Origin: Zoroaster sp. YZ-2022
Taxonomy: Eukaryota; Echinodermata; Asteroidea; Forcipulatida; Zoroasteridae
Length of the DNA stretch: 64,000 nt
NCBI GenBank assembly: GCA_029582265.1
Contig: CM055816.1
Coordinates: forward strand, 81,772,472-81,836,471
Direction: 5' to 3'
Both the position numbers and the translations under genes were made by a program. Of this stretch, positions 1-10,072 are shown in pieces (position 1 is the stretch's first letter; every line of letters starts with the position of its first letter). A model generated the notes under the pieces. It ran no database searches. It was given only the letters and a program-made list of their open reading frames with translations, and was not told where the DNA came from.

Positions 1-93
1 ACACTGAAAATGTGTGCTATCGATCCAACACTGCACACACAACCGTTTTGACCTGGAGGAGTCACGCGCGCGCGCGCCTCGCGCCCTAGCCAT

Positions 94-260
94 ATGTATG
101 CCGCATACTTCGCCCACCCGGTTTGTGGTGGGATTGCGGTCTGCAGAGGAGGTTTGAGGAGGTCTGCTGTGATTTTGTGCAGTTTGTAATGGCAATCCTC
201 CTCAAACCTCCTCTGCAGACTGCAATCCTCCTCAAACCGGGTATGAAATGCGGCATACAT
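94..260. repeat. Fold-back (MITE-like) inverted repeat
   Basis: The 13-bp outer arm ATGTATGCCGCAT at 94-106 is repeated in inverted form at 248-260. A longer inner arm, 141-162 (CTGCAGAGGAGGTTTGAGGA and on), returns inverted at about 197-218. The stretch can therefore fold into a long hairpin typical of a small non-autonomous DNA transposon. No target duplication was identified. Confidence 0.6.
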
Positions 261-289
261 ACTACTTATATAAGTTAGCATAAATTGAT

Positions 290-290
290 C

Positions 291-342
<52 letters not shown>

Positions 343-358
343 ATATATATATATATAT
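290..358. repeat. AT dinucleotide microsatellite
   Basis: Nearly pure (AT)n with a single C interruption. No gene is visible between here and 700. Confidence 0.9.
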
Positions 359-709
359 GTACATAAAAAGTAAATTGAAGCTGATTATCAAAAATATACA
401 CACTTAGTCAACTGTAAGGAATTTACACAACACACAAATTTATTAATCTTTCAGTTTCGACAAGATTGAGGTTGAAGACTCAACAGCAGCTCTTTATTTC
501 AATGTTACACCAATGTTACACCTTATGTTGTAGCCTTTTTTTTCCAAATAGTGAAAAATATTCAACACCCAATGCTACTGCTCATGATAAGTGGTTACTG
601 GTTAGATGTGTCACATCAAAAATCCCACAAGAAATGAACCCTAGTTACCCCTGATATATAGATTATAAAATACGCACAGCTCTGTAAGCGTGTAGTGACG
701 TGTCATAAG

Positions 710-803
710 GACCGAGCGGTCTAGCGACACGAACTCAAGTTCTGGTGTTGCCAGCAGCAGGGTGTGGTTCGAGCCCCGGTCGTGACACTTGTGTCCTGAG
801 CAA
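710..803 (+). repeat. tRNA-Leu-derived SINE head, cut by the gap
   Basis: The block has an A-box-like AGCGGTCTAGCG at about 715-726, an anticodon-arm-like ACTCAAGTTCTGG (anticodon CAA context) near 733-745 and a B box GGTTCGAGCC at 766-775. These are the class II tRNA-Leu signatures found at the heads of tRNA-derived SINEs. Two related copies lie in reverse orientation at 23097-23640. The anticodon stem carries mismatches, so a functional tRNA is unlikely. The element runs into the assembly gap. Confidence 0.7.
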
Positions 804-1303
804 NNNNNNNNNNNNNNNNNNNNNNNNNNNNNNNNNNNNNNNNNNNNNNNNNNNNNNNNNNNNNNNNNNNNNNNNNNNNNNNNNNNNNNNNNNNNNNNNN
901 NNNNNNNNNNNNNNNNNNNNNNNNNNNNNNNNNNNNNNNNNNNNNNNNNNNNNNNNNNNNNNNNNNNNNNNNNNNNNNNNNNNNNNNNNNNNNNNNNNNN
1001 NNNNNNNNNNNNNNNNNNNNNNNNNNNNNNNNNNNNNNNNNNNNNNNNNNNNNNNNNNNNNNNNNNNNNNNNNNNNNNNNNNNNNNNNNNNNNNNNNNNN
1101 NNNNNNNNNNNNNNNNNNNNNNNNNNNNNNNNNNNNNNNNNNNNNNNNNNNNNNNNNNNNNNNNNNNNNNNNNNNNNNNNNNNNNNNNNNNNNNNNNNNN
1201 NNNNNNNNNNNNNNNNNNNNNNNNNNNNNNNNNNNNNNNNNNNNNNNNNNNNNNNNNNNNNNNNNNNNNNNNNNNNNNNNNNNNNNNNNNNNNNNNNNNN
1301 NNN
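804..1303. other. Assembly gap (500 N)
   Basis: Exactly 500 undetermined bases, a conventional scaffold gap size; the true length is unknown. Any reading frame across it is meaningless. Confidence 1.
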
Positions 1304-1628
1304 TTTAAAAAATTTTTTGATTATCTTAATAAATGATCAGAGTTATATACAACCTCACTTGGTGTCAAGTTGATAATGATGTTAAACATTCCTTGAAATA
1401 TTGCTGGCTCAGATGCTATAGTTTTACAGTGAAATAATTTTTCAATTTGAATTTCTGATATCGTCTTATCCAAAGACAGAAATTCCATATTGGAATGAAT
1501 TTAAATTTGAATGCATTTCACTTCTGTTAACGACACAATGAAATAAGCTGAAACTTTCAGGTTGGTTTTCTACAAACAAGTATGGATGCAATTACAGACA
1601 TTTTATCAAACATGTCAAACTAAAAACC
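1304..1628. other. Unannotated AT-rich sequence
   Basis: No gene, repeat or RNA was recognised. It lies just outside the outer end of the left arm of the large inverted duplication. Confidence 0.6.
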
Positions 1629-2496
1629 CTCCTACTACTACAAGGGTCAAAATCAGTCAAAATGTTGAAATACTTCCCCAGGTATATCTAGTGCACTTAA
1701 AAGTCAAACACTGTCAAACCTTACGTGTAGTAAGTACATTTACAGGTCAAAATGAGTCGACTGTTTTTAACTGGTAAAAACATTGTCTGGTAGTGTTCAG
1801 GGTTGTCAAAATGACAGTAAAACCAGTCAAAAATGCCCTGTGTGCAATATTTGGGTCAACAGTCAATTCAAAACGGGCAGTTGACTGATTTTGACCTCTA
1901 CAGCAACTTTCCACTTAAGTGCATCAATAGTAGGAGGGTTAAATATTAATATAGATTTTAGTTATGTGTACACAGTATACATCAAACTGCTGTTTAGTTA
2001 TGTGTACACAGTATACATCAAACTGCTGTTTAGTTATGTGTACACAGTATACATCAAACTGCTGTTTAGTTATGTGTACACGGTATACATCAAACTGCTG
2101 TTTAGTCATGTGTACACAGTATACATCAAACTGCTGTTTAGTTATGTGTACACAGTATACATGTACATCAAACTGGTGTTTAGTTATGTGTACACAGTAT
2201 ACATCAAACTGCTGTTCAAGGTCACTATTATCCCCCTGCTCATCAGACTCATCAATCATTCCTGAAACCATCTCAGCTCCCTGGGGAGTGTATACATGTA
2301 AAAAGACACTTTGCTGCTATTTTGGTGCATAAGGGTCGGTCATACTTCAATCAGCATCATCTAAGAATCAATGACATCTGTCAACAGGTTTAGTACTATG
2401 AGATCAAGTACAAATATGCAACAAAATATTTAAAAATATGGCTACATATCAGAGAGAATTAGCTTCAATGTGATATAATTATGCTTTAAATTTTTA
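1629..2496. repeat. Left arm, outer part, of large inverted duplication
   Basis: The sequence returns in inverse orientation at about 34668-40106 in the right arm. Shared blocks include the CTACTACTACAAGGGTCAAA end (here near 1634, there near 40084-40103), the AGTGTTCAGGGTTGTC block at 1794, the flanks of the 36-bp array and the AAGCATAATTATATCA block beside the Polinton. It ends at the Polinton target site. The arm continues on the other side of the Polinton at 18310. Confidence 0.85.
1960..2215. repeat. 36-bp tandem array, short version (about 7 copies)
   Basis: The unit is about AGTTATGTGTACACAGTATA plus CATCAAACTGCTGTTT, 36 bp, with one copy enlarged by 6 bp. The same array in the right arm (34955-39765, opposite orientation) has about 130 copies. 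Because 36 is divisible by three the array reads open in several frames on both strands; these frames are not genes. Confidence 0.95.
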
Positions 2497-2501
2497 TCAG
2501 T
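2497..2501. repeat. Target site duplication TCAGT, left copy
   Basis: TCAGT directly precedes the element's first base and is repeated at 18310-18314. The duplicated but unoccupied locus at 34663-34667 has it once (as ACTGA on the + strand). Confidence 0.9.
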
Positions 2502-2884
2502 AGTAGTATGGGTTGCTGAGGCATTCGACACACCTACTCAAAAAGATATTTTTGAGTCAAATTCTCTCAGGGATAGGGGATATTTTAAGAATTAAAAAGA
2601 GATGACGTCATCATCATCATCATCATCGTGACATCATCGTCATCATCATCATCATCATCGTGACATCATCGTCATCATCGTGATCATCATCGTGACCATC
2701 ATCGTCATCATCGTGATCAATACTTTCATCACGCGGATAGCCGCTGGTTTTACGATGATAAAAATTTGATGAGGTCAAAATCGATCGTCAAAATCGATCT
2801 CTAAAATCGATCTCTAAAATCGTACCTTTAAAAAGTGAGATAATGAATTAATATTATCTAGTTGTATAATAAAGATGCCTACAC
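2502..2884 (+). repeat. Polinton left terminal inverted repeat
   Basis: Matches the reverse complement of 17669-18309 from the first base through GATGCCTACAC, where the two ends diverge. The middle (about 2604-2730) is a short GATGAT/GATGAC-type minisatellite, shorter than its partner on the right. It includes a TGACGTCA palindrome at about 2603-2610 and three spaced copies of ATCGATC-like sequence. The repeat ends inside the first codons of a reading frame (ATG at 2875). Confidence 0.95.
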
Positions 2885-3012
2885 CTTTATCGAAATGGAC
2901 ATTGGAAGATTTGAAAGTTTTTGCGCGACAACACGGACCAATTTTTCTAGTGAGAAACTGGAAGAATAAAGTTGATAAACGTTCTTATTATAACGCGGTT
3001 AAAAGTATATAA
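2875..3012 (+). CDS. Small Polinton ORF of 45 residues starting in the inverted repeat
   Basis: Starts at ATG 2875 and stops at TAA 3010. The first three codons (MPT) lie in the inverted repeat, so the 71-residue gene at the other end (17463-17678) has the same start. The protein is basic and helical; residues 5-20 (LSKWTLEDLKVFARQHG) resemble a SAP-type DNA-binding helix, but this is only a likeness. It lies 8 bp upstream of the ATG of the polymerase region and could be co-transcribed with it. It could also be an N-terminal exon-like fragment of the polymerase. No family is assigned. Confidence 0.45.
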   Translation: MPTPLSKWTLEDLKVFARQHGPIFLVRNWKNKVDKRSYYNAVKSI

Positions 3013-3020
3013 ATAAACAA

Positions 3021-6000
3021 ATGCACCCACCATCGTATGAATTAAATTTATCAGAATTAAATTTAAAGAAATTAAATTTAGAAGAATTACGAGAGCGTAA
3101 GGGAGAAAATATTGAGTTACCGCTACACGGTTCTGGAAAAAAAGGAAATTGATTAAAAAAGACTACATTAACGCTGTTTATAGGTTTTTAGGTAGAGAAA
3201 CCAAGTTGAGATTTAACCCACCGATTAATGGTGGTAGTTATTTACGTCAACATTTAATGATTGTTCCGTTGAATCACAGCAAAGAAAAGATTTAAATATT
3301 TTTTGGAGAGCTGTAACTCCAACCATCATCGCCGAGCTAAAAAAGGACTTGAAGGATTTTAAATCGTTAAAGTTTATAATTTATATACGAATTAAATTAC
3401 TTAAAGTAAAAACAGACGGCGTAGATGAAGCTGAACCAAATTTTCATAATAATAGGCAAGTTGTTTTATTAAATTTAAACGATATCGATAATATATTAAA
3501 TACGATACTTTCACAAATTCAAGAGACTTTAGAAAGATATACGCATGAAGGTAGTGGATGGGTAATAGATCGCATCGTTGGAATGAACGTTAGAATTAGC
3601 AAGTATCAACCTCTAAGAGGAGGTTCTTATATAGATCTGTGCGATTATATTAAAAATAAATTAGCATGCATCAACATAAAAAACAAAGACGACGATTGTT
3701 TGCGGTGGGCGATTCGTTGTTATAATAAACATAAAGAAAAATCGATAGAATTAAACATTCCAATTGAAAAAGTAATAATAATAAATTCATTTAGAATTTC
3801 TAAATATTCGATAGAGGACGGTTTAAATTTTAACAACATCGACGCTCCTACACCCCTCAATGACATTAAACGAGTAGAGAAACAAAACAATATAGCTATA
3901 AACGTTCTTGGTTGTGAGTTAAACGTGATAATGGTTTATAGAGTTAGCGATCAACCGGCAGAGATGGATCGTATACATTTACTATTGATTCATAAAGAAG
4001 AAGAAGAAGGGACTAGATCTCACTACGTTTACATTAAAGACGTGAATAAATTACTTTTCGACCAAACTAAACACAAAAATCGTAAGCATTTTTGTTTGAG
4101 GTGTTTACAGGGTTTCTCGACAGAATTATATCTCGAAAGACACGTAGAAATGTGTAAAGGAATAAACGGCAGACCGATGACTATCGAAATGCCCAAAAAG
4201 GGTATAAACGATAAAATGAAGTTTAAAAACGAAAAAAAAAAAGGGAAAGTTCCATTCAATATACGCCGACTTTGAAAGTATTATTAAAAGATCGATGACG
4301 TAATGATACCAATACTACGAAACTACAAGAACACGTCGTTTGCGGTTATTCGTACGTCGTTGTTTGTTGCGATGGTACAAGCAACTCCCGTTACGTACAG
4401 GGAGAAGACGCATCTAAAAAATTTATATGAGTTACAAAAGAAGAAGAAAAGATTAATGAGATATTTAAAACTTAAAAATTAAACATGACTAAAGAAGACT
4501 GGCGAGATTACGACTCTGCTAGCGAGTGTTGGGTATGCGAAAGAAGTTTGTTGAAGACCTCTTGACCCAGAGTTCAAGTGGGAAAGGTTAAAGATCATTG
4601 TCACATTACCGGAAAGCATAGAGGCGCTGCGCATAATTGTTGTAATTTTAAACTCAGTTTAAAGCCAAAGACAACTAAAATTCCAGTCGTATTTCATAAT
4701 TTGCGAGGTTACGACTCTCATCTCATTATGCAGTACGCCGGTCTCATCGAGGGAAAAAATAAAGTGTATTCCAAACAATATTGAATCGTATATTTCTTTC
4801 GAGATTAATCAACTACGATTTATAGATAGCGCTCAATTTTTACTAGCTTCGTTGGACAAACTCGTACAATCAAACGATTCTTTCAACATTACTCGTAAAC
4901 TAGAACCCGACTCTGAAAATTCAATCTTTTTAAAAGCAAGGGTATTTATCCTTACGAGTACATGGATTCTTTTCGAGCGTTTCAATGAAACGCAACTTCC
5001 GTCGATAGAATCGTTTTACAGCAGTTTAAACGATAGTAACATTACCCTCACTCAATACGAGCACGCTAAAAACGTTTATAACAAGTTTGGTTGTGAAAAC
5101 TTGGGTGATTATCACGATTTGTACGTGCGTACCGATACTTGCTTGTTGGCGGATGTATTTGAAAACTTTAGAAATGTTTGTATGAAAATTTATGGATTAG
5201 ATCCAGCTCATTATTATACTAGTCCTGGGCTAAGTTGGGACGCTTTATTAAAACATTCAAAACAAACTTTAGATTTGTTTACAGATGTCAATATGCATTT
5301 GTTTATAGAAAAAGGCACGCGCGGAGGAACGTGCATGGTGAGTAAACGATACGTGAAAGCAAATAATGAATTTTTAGACGACTACGATAAAACGAAACCA
5401 ACGAGCTATATTATGGACTTTGACGCTAATAATTTATACGGTGGCGCCATGAGTCAACCTTTACCGACTGGTGGTTTCAAATGGTTATCACAAAAACAAA
5501 TTAACAGACTCTGGCGCGATGGATTTAAAAACAATAAAGGATACATTTTAGAGGTTGATTTAGAATATTCCAAAGAATTACACGATTCTCACAACGCGTT
5601 TCCACTCGCGCCAGAGTCGTTGATAGTACCGAAAGAATGGATGAGCGACTATCAAAAGAATTTACTAAAAGATAAACCCGCTCCAAACGTTGCTAAATTA
5701 GTACCAAATTTAGGTAACAAGAAAAACTACGTGCTTCATTATCGTAATTTGCTATTGTATTTACAACTCGGTATGAAACTGACTAAAATTCACAAAGTTT
5801 TACAGTTTGATGAATCATGTTGGATGAAATCGTACATTGATTTAAATACACGATTAAGAAAAGATGCGACGAGTGATTTTGAAAAAGATTTGTACAAACT
5901 GATGAACAATTCGGTTTTTGGAAAAACGATGGAAAATGTACGAAAGCGCGTTAACGTAAATTTGAAGCATTTAAACGATCCAAAAGCGCAAAATGAAATT

Positions 6001-6708
6001 CGCATTCTCATCGCTAAACCATATTTTGCAGAGGCTAGGATTTTCGATAATGAATTGGTTGCGATCCACATGCACCAAAAAAAAGTCAAACTCAACCGCC
6101 CTATCATTATTGGAATGAGTATACTGATTTATCCAAGGTTCATATGTACGATTTTATTACAATCATTTTAAGCAAAAATACGGTAACAATTGCGAGTTGA
6201 TTTACACGGATACGGATAGCCTCCTGTTGGAAATTAAAACGAAAATGTTTACAAAGATATGAAAAAGACAAGCATTTATACGATTTTAGTAATTATGACA
6301 AGAGTCATTTTCTGTTTTCGAAGAAAACAAAAAAAGTGATCGGTAAATTTAAAGACGAGTGTTCAAAACTGTAATTTCTGGAAGTTGTTTGTTTAAGACC
6401 TAAAAATGTATTCTATACTTACTTCGGATAAAGCTGAAATAAGAAAAGCTAAAGGAGTTAAAAGACAAGTTTTACAACAAAATATTAATCACGAGCGATA
6501 TAAACAAGTTTTATCATTTAAAAAAACTCTACGTCACCCCATGAATTTTATTAGACACGTAAACCATAGACTATATACAACTCGAATAAATAAAATATCA
6601 CTATCTCCTCTAGATACAAAGAGATACATTTTAGAAAACGGAATAGACACTCTAGCTTATTTTCATTACTCTCTGATTAACGTTTTGGTGGATTCATCGT
6701 ATCTCTAG
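3021..6708 (+). pseudogene. Protein-primed family B DNA polymerase (PolB), frameshifted
   Basis: This is the Polinton replicase, expected to copy the element from a protein primer. Family landmarks occur in order but in different frames. Near 3600-3700 there is the GGSYIDL and ACINIKN region. Exonuclease motif I DFE is at 4268-4276, after a frame change. A zinc-binding CxxC/DHCHITG segment lies at 4530-4640. Exo II (FHNLRGYDSHL) is at 4692-4724, Exo III (YVRTDTC) near 5126 and motif A (DANNLYG) at 5422-5442. Motif B (NNSVFG) is near 5905 and motif C (YTDTDS) at 6203-6220. The C-terminal part runs to a stop at 6706-6708. Open stretches are 3349-4275, 4578-4784, 4852-6171 and 6406-6708. At least eight indels or stops break it; all catalytic motifs remain recognisable. 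The start is uncertain (ATG 3021 is plausible). Confidence 0.93.
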
Positions 6709-7652
6709 GAATAATTTGTATTTCTTCTCTTACAAAACTACGTGCGGGGCCTCCTTCTACATAATACAATATGGGTTGATTAGCAGCCTTCATCGTTTTA
6801 GATATTCTATAAATTTTTAAACTCCATATAGGATCGGTCGCTCTACGTCTCGTATCTTTTTCAGCTTCACCGGGCGCGTATAAATACCGAACTAGCGAGT
6901 TTAATGGAATTCTTTTTTCATTCTTTTTACCCGGTGAGGCTGGATTTTGCTCAACGCTATCTAATTTAATAGCGTCTTTTGGTTTCGAGTTAATCAATCG
7001 CGTCGTCTCGTTGTTTAACGCTTTTACGACCGCCGGTAATCTTTTAACCCATTCTCTATTTCTCGTATTGGTAATACTTGACCGTATTGATGCGAAAATA
7101 ATCTTTCGCTTAAAGGTTCTATATAAATCTCTCAACGATACCCTGAGCTCTGTGATTTCAACCTCTCCTCGCTGAATTTCAACTCGATGCTCACTCATCA
7201 AAGCATTAACGCTGCTCATAAATTCTTTCCGGGGTCGACTTTTTATAATTTTAGGCCAAACCAACGGCGATTTTTATAAATTTTTCAAAAGCATCGCTTA
7301 CTCGCGCGGCTGTTTTATCAATTAAAGGTACTGCAGCTTTATATCTGCTGGCTTCATCTACGACCGTTAACGCGTACTTGTACGTAATTCTACCGACTTT
7401 ATCGTGTGGAAGAAACAACAAGTCTGCTTGATGAACCTCGTTTGGTTTTTCGAGCGAGCTATTTGATGAAGTTGGTCTCGGAATATATTTAGGATAGGGT
7501 AAATAAATTTGCCACAGCGCTTGCTTTTTTATCCATCGTCGAACGAGTTTTACATTTACTCTCGTTTCTTTAGCCAGCTTGCTGATTGCTGATTGACCTT
7601 TGTAGTATCCTCTCGGACTATAATAAGCGTTGGATAGTTTTCGTTCATCCAT
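6677..7652 (-). pseudogene. Retroviral-type (RVE) integrase, locally frameshifted
   Basis: The enzyme should insert the element by a DDE transesterification. ATG at 7652 follows the TATA-like ATTTATAAAT. Residues 1-55 form a helical N-terminal domain (SPRGYYKGQSAISKLAKETR). The core begins at VHQADLLFLP, which holds the first Asp, followed by ALTVVDEASRYKAAVPL. The frame breaks near 7260. The second-Asp motif (VDPGK) and the glutamate motif (GIVERF, about 7133-7160) are present only in shifted frames inside the second open stretch (6677-7264). The C-terminus (RRRATDPIWSLKIYRI) is the SH3-like DNA-binding end. It is convergent with PolB and the two 3' ends overlap by about 30 bp. Confidence 0.9.
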
Positions 7653-7674
7653 TTAATATTTATAAATATTATTC

Positions 7675-7812
7675 TTAACATTCTATTCGGCGGGCATGAG
7701 TGATTTGGTAAATTTTTGTGTTACTAACCATTTGCGTTGCACCGCTTAATGTAATCGTCGCGGTTAGTTTTTAACCGTCTTATATCCAATTTTCTAAATC
7801 GGCTGGTTTCAT
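7675..7812 (-). pseudogene. Small broken Polinton ORF
   Basis: ATG at 7812 opens a 46-codon frame ending at TAA 7675-7677, with two in-frame stops near its middle. The readable parts begin MKPADLENWI and end SNTKIYQITHARRIE. I think it resembles a short protein found near the integrase in other Polintons, but the likeness is from general pattern only. The rest of 7813-7985 shows no intact frame. Confidence 0.3.
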
Positions 7813-7985
7813 TTTAAATATTTTTCACCTAGCATGCTGTATAAAATTACTAAAAGAGTCATAACTGAGCTGTGATAAATTGTATCGGCGATCGTTTTCG
7901 TATTTATAGGCATTGAAGACATGTTTATAATCGTTAAACATAATAAAAACTTTTATTCCATTTCAAGTTCTCTGGGGTGGTGAGT

Positions 7986-8337
7986 TTAACGCATGAGTTT
8001 AACGGGTTCGTTTTTAACGGGTTCGTTTTTAAATGTTGGTTCTGAGTTGCTTCTAAACAAGAAAAAAGCTCCAATAACACCAACTCCAATAGCAATATAA
8101 AAATAATTGTAACTCGTTTCATCGCTTAACGAGTTGTTTTCTTTATAACCTTCGCTATGATGGTTAACGCTTTTCATGGAGTTTAGCGAGTTGTAGTTTT
8201 TCTGTCTATTAAGTTCAGCTTTTTTACCGGCAGCGACTCTGTTTGGGTTTTTGACTTAGTCGCTGGTTTCGTCACTGTCTTTGGTTCTGGTTGTGCAATC
8301 TCCTTCGGTACAGTCGTTTGCTCGTTGGTTTACATCG
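7986..8337 (-). pseudogene. Small single-pass membrane protein, frameshifted
   Basis: The 3' open stretch (start 8177, stop 7986) encodes 63 residues with one clear membrane helix, YFYIAIGVGVIGAFFLF, followed by a short polar tail with a repeated KNEPV. The frame extends upstream without its own start through a basic segment, NPNRVAAGKKAELNRQKN, to a stop near 8253. A Thr/Pro/Lys-rich segment beyond that lies in another frame, up to about 8337. Together they look like one gene of about 110 residues with a frameshift near 8255. A role at the virion or host membrane is inference. Confidence 0.5.
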
Positions 8338-8366
8338 CGTTTATTAGGTATTTAATATAATGTTTA

Positions 8367-9138
8367 TTATTTTATTTTTAAATTTTTTGCCGTAATCAGA
8401 GAAACGCTGATCGGAGCGAGAAACATACCGTACTTGTAGTATATTTCACACAACGTTGTATTAAGCATGCTATTAATGAACGGATCTTTTTCTAAATCTG
8501 AAATTAATTTACCTTCATCATCAATTTGAAATTTATGGCCGTACAAATCAATACGATTTAAACTAAGCTCCAATAGTTTAGCGTATAACGTTATAATGGC
8601 GCTACCTAAAGACTGAGTAATATCGCGACCTAATTTAGTTTCGTATTGCGCGTGTAATACTTTTCGATCTTGCTCGCTCAAAGCTTCAATATCACCAACG
8701 CTTAGTTCTTTACCGAAAAACTTTTAGAGTCTCCTCCTATTACGACCGATAAAAGACGTTGTTTCAGCAATAAGCTATCATCGTTGATATTTTCGTTAAT
8801 GAGTGGCGTCTGTATTTTCGTTTAATACCCATGTACTTCTTCCATTTATTATACGTACTAGAAGAATAATCGATTAAATTTATTAAAAAATATAAGAACC
8901 AATAATTAGTTTTAGATAACCCATCGGCGTTTAAAAGCTCGTTAAGATTTAACATTAGATCTTTTACTCGTTTAGCATCTATACTATGGTATATACCTTT
9001 TACTTTTTCAGTATTATCGTTTAATACTTGTACCAATTCTTGTCTTTCTTTCGCGGTATTTACGAGTTGGTTAAGATTATATATAAAATCATTTACTCGT
9101 TCAACAGATATATTCGTAAATACTCGTTCAGCATTCAT
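8367..9138 (-). pseudogene. Conserved Polinton helical protein, frameshifted, function unknown
   Basis: Two open stretches form one gene: 9138-8764 (start MNAERVFTNISVERV) and 8681-8367, whose frame extends upstream to about 8730. The N-terminal half is made of repeated amphipathic helices, with two similar segments around RVNDFIYNLNQLVN and RVKDLMLNLNELLN. The C-terminal half contains KLGRDITQSLGSAIITLYAKL and ends in a hydrophobic GMFLAPISVSLITA. About 257 codons in total. ATTTATAAATAT lies just before the start. It sits between the membrane protein and the ATPase. The style is familiar from other Polintons but no function is known to me. Confidence 0.6.
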
Positions 9139-9169
9139 ATTTATAAATATGCTTTATAATATTTATTAA

Positions 9170-9412
9170 ATTACCCTTAACCTATGAGTAACCTATGAGT
9201 AACCTATGAGTAATTACCCTTGACCTAAGAGTAAACCTATGAGTAACCTATGAGTAACCTATGAGTAACCTATGAGTAACCTATGAGTAACCTATGAGTA
9301 ACCTATGAGTAATTACCCTTGACCTAAGAGTAAACCTATGAGTAACCTATGAGTAACCTATGAGTAACCTATGAGTAATTACCCTTGACCTAAGAGTAAA
9401 TCACTAAATGAC
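9170..9412. repeat. 11-bp minisatellite inside the Polinton
   Basis: Repeats of CCTATGAGTAA, interrupted at intervals by TTACCCTTGACCTAAGAGTA, fill almost the whole 288-bp gap between the ATPase stop and the next gene's start. No coding potential. Confidence 0.9.
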
Positions 9413-9426
9413 TTGACGGTAATCAC

Positions 9427-10047
9427 TCAGTCACGTATTTCATAACCGGTAGGCTGATCCGTTTTTAAAATTAATTTACGATGTTTAACTCTTTTTAATT
9501 TTTCATGAATTTCTATTCTCAACTCGCGAGTTGGTATAACATCATTTTCTCTAAGACAATTCTCGTACGAGTCTCTATCTTTACAATAAAATAAACATAT
9601 CCATTTGAGTTGTTCTCTAAAATCTTTCAATACGCTATTATATTTTTGAGTAAGTATCCAACAACTATGTTTAATATGCCTACCGCTAAAAGCCAATTGA
9701 GTAATCATACATTTATTATTCTCGTCGTATTTTTTATAATGCAACTGTTTATTCGCGCTGCAATCGTCTATAATAAACAACGTTTCTTTATTTTTGAAAG
9801 CGTTGCTATAAATTTCTATAGCCCTATTCAGCGATATGTCGTTTAAATCATTAACGTGTACGTTATCATCATTTAGAACCCATTTTCTATTTTTGTACGC
9901 ATCATTGTTGAAAATGGTAGGGCATAATATAACGATATTTTCAAAATATTTAAAATATTCATTTTGTAATAAATTTAAAATAAATTCAGTTTTACCGCAT
10001 CCCGTTTGTCCGCAAATTAACGCAGCGTGTGGATATTTAAGTAACAT
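9427..10047 (-). CDS. Virus-type DNA-packaging ATPase (FtsK/HerA, A32-like)
   Basis: The 206-residue frame is intact. Walker A GQTGCGKT is at residues 13-20 and Walker B LFIIDD at 90-95, followed by SGRHIKHSCWILTQKY, the conserved segment after Walker B in A32-type ATPases (sensor motif Q). The expected role is pumping element DNA into a capsid. The start MLLKYPHAAL was chosen because the capsid gene upstream stops at 10073-10075, leaving only 25 bp. The frame has no stop until inside that gene, so a few more residues are possible. It is the best-preserved enzyme of the element. Confidence 0.9.
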   Translation of the reverse strand: MLLKYPHAALICGQTGCGKTEFILNLLQNEYFKYFENIVILCPTIFNNDAYKNRKWVLNDDNVHVNDLNDISLNRAIEIYSNAFKNKETLFIIDDCSANKQLHYKKYDENNKCMITQLAFSGRHIKHSCWILTQKYNSVLKDFREQLKWICLFYCKDRDSYENCLRENDVIPTRELRIEIHEKLKRVKHRKLILKTDQPTGYEIRD

Positions 10048-10072
10048 TTTTCTTTTTAATATTAAACGTTTT

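Noticed and set aside
745..1373. Open frames spanning runs of N (also at 22299-22963 and 46883-47560)
   Set aside because: They consist of undetermined bases.
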